64,000 bases of DNA, taken from assembly GCA_030248135.1 (NCBI GenBank), contig JASANC010003385.1, forward strand, positions 114,387-178,386, read 5' to 3'. This DNA is from Theristus sp. LFF4_11. Lineage: Eukaryota; Nematoda; Chromadorea; Monhysterida; Xyalidae. Within the stretch, counting starts at the first letter, position 1, and each line of letters opens with the position of its first letter. Positions 58,756 to 64,000 of the stretch are shown piece by piece. The notes under the pieces were generated by a model. The model was not told the origin of the DNA. It did not search any database and saw nothing but the letters and a program-made list of their open reading frames with translations. The position numbers and the translations under genes were made by a program.

Positions 58756-59059
58756 TTTTATCTATTTCTAAGTTGCAGTAAATTGTTGAAAGCCTGTTTA
58801 GGTGCTTCAGAAGACACCTGCGGAAAGAAATTTTTTTGGGGTGCGTTCGGAGAGCGGATTTCTTGAGTTGGCGAACGATTTTTTGGTCGGCCTTGCAAAA
58901 AGCTTTAATGTTAGTCTCACCAGGGGTCTTGAGTTTTTCAATAAGAGCATCTATTATTTGGGTAGAACATTTTGAAATTAAAAATTTTCTGACATCATAA
59001 TCCAAACTATCTGATAAAATCAGTTTCAAAGTGTGGTTGGTGAAATGACGAGAACACAT
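58631..59059 (-). CDS. Small basic Polinton-associated protein (142 aa)
   Basis: The ATG at 59059 lies 2 bp beyond the ATPase stop, favouring it over the upstream TTG. A helix-rich N-terminal part (TQIIDALIEKLK near 33-44) is followed by a Lys/Arg-rich stretch with KKSALRTHPKKISFRR. The order resembles the short protein many animal Polintons encode next to the ATPase ('...K-L-R-R-Y-K-x-x-L-R-x-L-x-x-x-x-V-S'). The C-terminal ~40 residues (Asn/Gly/Glu-rich) are encoded in the stretch that overlaps the next gene. Function unknown. Confidence 0.65.
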   Translation of the reverse strand: MCSRHFTNHTLKLILSDSLDYDVRKFLISKCSTQIIDALIEKLKTPGETNIKAFCKADQKIVRQLKKSALRTHPKKISFRRCLLKHLNRLSTIYCNLEIDKNGTKAEIQNSTNDSGRPERIRENEGTSREQTGSGGSPGGHA

Positions 59060-59061
59060 TC

Positions 59062-59757
59062 TCAAGACAGTCGAAACACCACTGGGGTTTCGTTGCTGAA
59101 CAGTCCAGTCCTGATGCTTTCCGACAAAACGCTGTCAATGCTTCGGTCAATCAGAAAATAAGTGTAATTCAGTTGGTCAAACGCAATTTTAGCCACTTGT
59201 TCATAAACCGAGGGTAAGCCAACTGCAAACGTTTTCTGAATCAGATGTAAAAAGTTTCGACTCCCTTTGGTTAAAATAATGTAATCACAATCTAACAAGC
59301 CCAAAGACAGAGCTTTGTTTTGGTTTCTTGTTGGCCAAATTTGAGAAGTTAAAACTATGTGAGTGTTAAAATGATGACCAATGACTTCTAAGAGTTCAGA
59401 AAATAATTTTTCGTTGTTTCTTGTCAAATAAGAGTTGACGTCGTCTAGAAGAAGCAAGTTTTTTGAATCTTCACTTGTTTCTTTAGCCTCTGATTTGACG
59501 GTTTCTAAAACATCATTAGTTAGACCTTCGAACAACATCACGCCGTTTTTCGCTTTTGTTCCCATTTCATCATAAATTTTGTTAAAAACCGAATAAACGA
59601 CAAAAATTTTATTCAACAACTGAGAAGCAAACAAACGCTGATAGTCTTCCACAATTTTGAAACAAATACTCGTCTTGTATGATCTGCTTCTACCTACAAC
59701 AGCAATACGGGAACAATTAGAATCGAAAAAAAAGTTAGTTTTCATTGGCAGAGGCAT
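59062..59757 (-). CDS. Genome-packaging ATPase (FtsK/A32-like) with altered P-loop
   Basis: 231 aa. Drives DNA into the preformed capsid. The Walker A region is GRSRSYKTS (residues 22-30); the family has G-x-x-x-x-G-K-[ST], so Tyr27 replaces the invariant Gly before Lys28. Walker B is LLLLDDVNSY (101-110) with two Asp. A sensor-like TSQIW at about 148-152 and a C-terminal LLDCDYIILTKGSRNF follow, as in poxvirus-A32-like Polinton ATPases. The remainder is intact, without stops or frameshifts. Glycine at that P-loop position normally allows tight wrapping round the phosphates, so activity is uncertain. The gene follows the penton gene by 3 bp and precedes the 142-aa gene by 2 bp. Confidence 0.85.
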   Translation of the reverse strand: MPLPMKTNFFFDSNCSRIAVVGRSRSYKTSICFKIVEDYQRLFASQLLNKIFVVYSVFNKIYDEMGTKAKNGVMLFEGLTNDVLETVKSEAKETSEDSKNLLLLDDVNSYLTRNNEKLFSELLEVIGHHFNTHIVLTSQIWPTRNQNKALSLGLLDCDYIILTKGSRNFLHLIQKTFAVGLPSVYEQVAKIAFDQLNYTYFLIDRSIDSVLSESIRTGLFSNETPVVFRLS

Positions 59758-59760
59758 ACT

Positions 59761-60273
59761 TCAAATGTACATTTGCTCTCGCTGTATCAACAAATCAACC
59801 ATAACTGAAGCTGTGTTTTTAGCAAAATGAACGGTCGACCCATCTTCATGAAATAAACCAAACCGAACAAAATCTATAACAGGTGAAACAATGGTGTGAT
59901 ACTTTTTTTGTTTGGGTGCAAAGTGTTGACTGCGAACACTTGAAAAATACGGTATTTCCCTTGTCTGAACTTTATTTAGTACATTACGAAAATCCATAGT
60001 AAACCAATCTAGTAGCGGCATAAAGCCTTGATTGACAAATTGTTGGCTAACAATGTCACAGGTGAGAAAAATGTGAGTCTGGTTGCAATTCAAATTTGCA
60101 CTCTCAATCGGTTTCGCTGGGAAGTTCAAAATTTCACCTTCACGGTGTCCAATTTTATCAGCGAGAGGTTTGTTCAGGAACAAAGAAATAGTGTTGTGGT
60201 CAATTCCATTTGCAATAATTTGTATTTGTTTAGTATCTTTATCTACTTTAGCTGAAAAGGTGCCGGGGTTATC
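59761..60273 (-). CDS. Penton (minor capsid) protein, C-terminal part
   Basis: First gene seen in the leftward block. A frame open from about 60273 to the stop at 59761 gives ~170 residues resembling the C-terminal part of Polinton pentons, the single jelly-roll protein at capsid vertices. Blocks seen are 'THIFLTCDIV', PLLDWF, then 'EIPYFSSVRSQHF' and a terminal DGSTVHFAKNTASVMVDLLI, equivalent to the family's 'I-x-L-x-x-D-L', 'P-L-L-x-x-x-P' and 'D-D-x-G-x-x-x-x-F-x-x-G-x-V-x-V-x-L' pattern. There is no ATG in the retained part: the N-terminal part should lie upstream, where the sequence turns into homopolymer runs at ~60275. The gene is truncated by that block, not by a stop. Confidence 0.75.
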   Translation of the reverse strand, partial: DNPGTFSAKVDKDTKQIQIIANGIDHNTISLFLNKPLADKIGHREGEILNFPAKPIESANLNCNQTHIFLTCDIVSQQFVNQGFMPLLDWFTMDFRNVLNKVQTREIPYFSSVRSQHFAPKQKKYHTIVSPVIDFVRFGLFHEDGSTVHFAKNTASVMVDLLIQREQMYI

Positions 60274-60706
60274 AAAAAAAATTTTTTTCGGGGGGGTTTT
60301 TTAAAAAAATATAAATTTTCTGCGGGTTGGTTTGTTGGGGTGGGGTGGAGCTTTTGTTGCGGAAAATCATAGGTGGCTCCCCCCTCCCTCTTTTTTTTTT
60401 TTGTTGGGTGGTTCGGGGGGGGGGTGTGGTGTGGTGGGGGGGGGGGGGGGGGAGGGGGAGGGAAAAAAAAAATTTTTTTTTTTGGTTTGTGGTGGGGGGT
60501 GGGGGGAGTTAAGAGAAAAAGAAACCCCGCCTGTGGTTTGGGGGTGGGGGGGGGGGGCGAGGAGAAAATATTCTCATTAACTCTCTTTCCTGCCGGGGTT
60601 CTTTGTGGGTGGGTGGGGGGGGGGGGTGCAGGTGGGCGGTGGTTGTCGGTGGAACAACTACGCGGGCCTGTTTGTGTTTTTGTTTTTTTAAAATAAAAAA
60701 AAAAAA

Positions 60707-60747
<41 letters not shown>

Positions 60748-61377
60748 GTTGGGGGGGCGTCCTTTTTTAAAAAAAAAAAAATTAAAAAACTAAAAAAAAA
60801 AATAAAAAACAAAAAAAAATATATATGTAGGGAGTCACGCAACGGGGTAATTGGTTTTTTTTTGTTTTGTTTTTTTTTTTTTTTTTTTTTGTAGTTTTTT
60901 TTTTTTGTTTTGTGTGGGCTCGTCTTGTGGCAGGGGGTGGTGTGGGGGGTGTGTTGGTTAATATAAAGAGCGTGTGTGTAGAGGGTGCGGGTGTTCTTTT
61001 TATTTTTTTTTTTTTTTTTGCACTTTTTTTTTTCTCTTTTTTTTTTTGTTTTTTTTATTTTTTGTTTTTTTTTTTGTCTTTTGCTGGTTCGGTATCGGTG
61101 TTCTGTTTTGGTTTTTGGTTTTATGTTAATTAATTTCGGTCCCGACCCCCCCCCCCTCACTCCCGCAAAAGAATTCAACAATTTTTCTTCTTTTTTATTG
61201 TTTTTTTTTGTGGCGCTCGCGCGCCCTTTTGTTTTTTGGCTTGCGAGGTAAACAAATAATACAAAAATATTTGAAAAAATTAAAAAAAAAATAAAAAATA
61301 TTTAGGGAGTGTTTGATGTGTGTTATAAATTTTATATAAAAAAAATAAAAGTGGGGGGTTGATGTGGGGGTGTTGTT

Positions 61378-61410
<33 letters not shown>

Positions 61411-61621
61411 TTTTGTTTGTTGTGTTTTTGTTTTGTGTGTTTTTTTTTTTGTTTTTGTTTGGTGGTGGTTGGTGGGGGTGGGGGGGGGGGGGGGTGGGTC
61501 GTGTGTTGTTTGCCGTTCCCTTGCTCCCGCCCGCGCGCCCCCCTCCCTTTATCTTTTTTTTTTTTTTTTTTTTTTTTTTCTTTTTTCTGTTATTTTTTTT
61601 TTTATTTTTTTAGTAAAAAAA

Positions 61622-61652
<31 letters not shown>

Positions 61653-62082
61653 AATATAAAATGTTTTTTGGTTGGTGGGGGTGTGGGGGGGGGGGTGGGG
61701 GGGGGGGGGGGGTGGGGGGGGTGGGTTGGTTTTTTCTTTTTTTTTTTTTCTTTTTTTTTTGTTTTTCTCATATTTGTAGTTTTTTTCTCTCTCTTTTTTT
61801 GTTTTTTTGTGTGCCTCCTTTTTTTTTCGCGTGTCTAGCACGTTTTGTGTAGCGTTGTGTGTCCGTTTGTTTCGTGTAGTTTATTTTAATATATAATTAT
61901 ATTAAATTTTAATATTATTTTTTTTTTGGGTTTTTTTTTTTTTAATTTTAATTTTTTGTACACAAATTAAATTTTTTTTTTTTTTTTTTTTTGTTTTTTT
62001 TTTTTTTTATAGTGTTTTATAAGCATATTTTATTTTTTTTTTTTGATAAAAAAAAATTTGTCTGTGTGTTGGTTTTTTTTTT

Positions 62083-62115
<33 letters not shown>

Positions 62116-62356
62116 TTTTTTTTTTTTGTTTTTTCTTTTTTGTTCATATTATCATAATATTATTTTTTATTTTTTTTTTATATGTTATTGTGTGGAGGAG
62201 GTAAACAAAGTATTATTTTTTTTTTTTTTTTTTTCATTTTTTTTTTTTTTTTGTTTTTTTTCTGTTTTTTTTTTTTTTTTGTTTTGGGGTTGTTTGGTTT
62301 TGTATTTTTTTTATTTTTGTATTGCGGTGGGGGGGGGGGGGGTGAGGGTTTTCATT

Positions 62357-62430
<74 letters not shown>

Positions 62431-62766
62431 TGTGTGGTTGTGTTTTAGGGTGTGAGTTAGGGGGTGGGGGGGTTGTGGGGTCGTTGGGTTGTTGGGTGGT
62501 GGGTGGGTTGTTTGTTGTGGGCGGTGTGTGTATTTTTTGTTTTGTGTGTTGTGTAGTATGGTTGTTGTGTGTATGTAGTGTGTGGTAGTTAATTTCTGTT
62601 GTGTTTGTTATTTCTGTTTGTTTTTTTTTTTTTGTTTTTTTTGTTGGTTATTTTTGGTGGTTGTTTTTTAGGTGGGTTGGTGTGTAGTGGGGTGAGAGAA
62701 AAATTATTGTGTTTTTATTTTTGTGGTTGTAGTTTTTTTTATTTTTGTTGTTGTGTTTTTTGGTGT

Positions 62767-62797
<31 letters not shown>

Positions 62798-62820
62798 ATT
62801 TTTTGTTGTTTTTTAATTTT
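60274..62820. other. Homopolymer-rich low-quality block
   Basis: About 2.5 kb almost entirely of T and G runs on the plus strand, with poly-T runs of tens of bases, poly-G of 10-20 and short A tracts, and very few C. Long frames here translate to poly-Phe, poly-Gly or poly-Lys/Pro and are not genes. The abrupt onset inside the penton gene and the similarity to the block at 44.4 kb suggest a failed consensus (for example reads through a hairpin) rather than real DNA. The missing parts of the element (penton N-terminus, possibly integrase, right terminal repeat) may be hidden or lost here. Confidence 0.75.
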
Positions 62821-62829
62821 CATAAATGC

Positions 62830-63605
62830 AAAAACTAACTAAGGCCATTTTAGATTTAAAAAACAAGCTGGTGACTGAATAGTAACTGGTCCTGAGAGAC
62901 AAACATTGATACTTCCAAGTGCCATTTTTTCGAAACAAAAGTGCTAATTTGTTGTATAACATTCAACACGTGTTATAATTAATGTTCACGCGGAAGTAGG
63001 ACACCCTGGTAACAACATTCTCTGAATTAGTTAACCACAGACCCAATGTTCAACATCTGAACAAAGACCCATTATTATTAGTGTCCCGCGCTAGTAACAC
63101 ACCCCAATTATTAATGCTTCATAACTTGTTAGTCAGAAACGCAATGCAGAGCGGCTGGCAAAAACACGCATGTCAATATAAATGTTCAACGGTTTTCTAA
63201 CAAAGACACCCACTTGTTTTCTGTACTGGTGTTACATGTGCTCTCGCACCATAGTAACATACAGACACACTCTGAATTATTATTGCTTCACGACTTGATA
63301 ACCACAAACGGATGCTAATCTCCAACAATATAGACGTCTTACTAACCCAAATAACCACCCCAACTAACAATGGTCACAGGCGTATTAATGCTTCATAACT
63401 TGTTAGCTAGAAACGCAATGCAAAGCGGCTGGCGAAAACACGCATGGCAATATAAATGTTCAACGGTTTGCTAACAAAGACACGCACCCTAGTAACATAC
63501 AGACACACTCTGAATTATTAATGCTTCACGACTTGATAACCACAAACGGATGCTAATTTCTCCCATACAATTATACTCTCCAACAACATAGGCGTCTGTC
63601 TTACT
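62830..63605. repeat. Diverged tandem repeats right of the low-quality block
   Basis: TGCTTCATAACTTGTTAG...CAATATAAATGTTCAACGGT occurs near 63116 and again near 63392. ACATACAGACACACTCTGAA with the following CGACTTGATAACCACAAACG occurs near 63260 and 63497. The two blocks share a core (ATTATTAATGCTTCA), so the whole region appears built from an older ~120-150-bp unit. No gene. It may be the right subterminal region of the element or host satellite. Confidence 0.7.
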
Positions 63606-64000
63606 AACAATGGTCGCAGCCGTTACCATCGCGCCGACCACAAACTATTATAGTTTTAGTTTTAGTTTGTGGGTTGTCAGAAGAGATGAACATAGGGGGC
63701 ACAACCTAGTTTTTCCAGAAAAAAAACCGTTTTTTTCTGTTCTTTCCAAAAAAAAACTGATGTTGAGCGTAAAAAACGCGAGATTTACCTGATTAATTCT
63801 GATTCTCGAATGAGCATGTTTATGAGCACTTACTTACACAGAAGTTCAAAACCACCTTCGGTAAGAGCGGTTTTTGTGAGTCGAAAAAACCGGTTTTTGT
63901 GAATCGAAAAAACCGCGGTTTTTATTGGTTTACAAACGGTCTGATAATGTTGTGGTTCTCATGCGACGGTTTTGATGAAACTAAAACAAACCAAACGTTA
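63606..64000. repeat. Non-coding end of window with short CGGTTTTT repeats
   Basis: At 63869-63935 the word GCGGTTTTTGTGA(A/G)TCGAAAA recurs in tandem and ends in the dyad AACCGCGGTT. No supported gene in this stretch. Confidence 0.5.

Larger units (their letters stand above)
49368..60273. mobile_element. Polinton/Maverick (adintovirus-like) element, incomplete
   Basis: About 10.9 kb of intronless, tightly packed genes with the hallmark set: family B DNA polymerase of the protein-primed type, double-jelly-roll major capsid protein, penton, packaging ATPase and adenain-like protease, plus a basic core-like protein. The genes lie in two convergent blocks meeting at ~58.2 kb. Large self-synthesising elements and endogenous adintoviruses of animals have this content. 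An RVE integrase, which normally accompanies them, is not seen, and complete terminal inverted repeats cannot be delimited: the left edge is a tandem repeat and the right side dissolves into homopolymer sequence. Gene boundaries are clean, but three hallmark features are altered (protease Cys, ATPase P-loop, truncated penton), so current activity is doubtful. Confidence 0.9.

Noticed and set aside
50457..60273. gB-like fusogen as reported in some nematode Mavericks
   Set aside because: No frame of suitable size remains; the only membrane protein is 159 aa with a single N-terminal helix.
60243..61181. 312-aa minus-strand frame rich in Lys, Pro and Phe
   Set aside because: It is a translation of homopolymer runs in the low-quality block; no domain or normal composition.
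61991..62455. Long poly-Phe/Gly frames on the plus strand
   Set aside because: Direct consequence of T and G runs; not a gene.

Overview
The window looks like nuclear DNA of an invertebrate, most likely a nematode. The main evidence is an intact cuticlin-type ZP/CUT gene, genes with short coding exons and pyrimidine-rich TTTCAG acceptors, and intergenic DNA full of small TIR elements. The species cannot be named from the sequence. I rebuilt the host genes by hand from open frames, GT/AG sites and intron phase; in each multi-exon gene the phases agree across every junction.

Layout. 0.9-9 kb, mostly minus strand: an EGF-like exon, a three-exon secreted phospholipase A2 (2975-4116) and a seven-exon Cys-loop ligand-gated channel (5104-8863). 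9-20 kb: no convincing gene, only small TIR elements, one carrying a transposase HTH remnant. 20.4-24.7 kb, plus strand: a nine-exon ZP-domain cuticlin-like membrane protein. 28.4 kb: a small ORF with an N-myristoylation-type start. 30.3-48.8 kb, minus strand: the 3' part of a C2-plus-RGS domain regulator of G-protein signalling. Its 11.4-kb intron holds a 149-bp satellite, a large inverted repeat and other mobile elements.

49.4-60.3 kb: an intronless, densely packed Polinton/Maverick (adintovirus-like) element. The rightward block runs orphan, type II membrane glycoprotein, dUTPase, a free-standing copy of the polymerase N-terminal domain, protein-primed-type DNA polymerase B, basic core-like protein, double-jelly-roll major capsid protein, adenain-like protease. 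The leftward block runs penton, packaging ATPase and two small proteins that resemble Polinton-associated proteins. A broken ALKBH2-like ORF sits at the left edge. Together these encode replication, nucleotide and possibly alkylation hygiene, capsid building, packaging and maturation. No integrase is visible. The protease has Ser where the catalytic Cys is expected, the ATPase P-loop has Tyr for Gly, and the penton ORF runs into about 2.5 kb of homopolymer sequence (60.27-62.82 kb) that looks like an assembly or read artefact.

62.8-64 kb holds diverged tandem repeats and no gene. The element separates the RGS gene from its missing 5' exons, so it may be inserted in that gene or joined to it by misassembly.

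The host part also has two signals not explained by annotation: CCAATCAG occurs 23 times in 49 kb, several times in pairs about 25-35 bp apart, and a ~195-bp repeat family has ends that look like splice sites, one of which forms the 5' splice site of a C2 exon.
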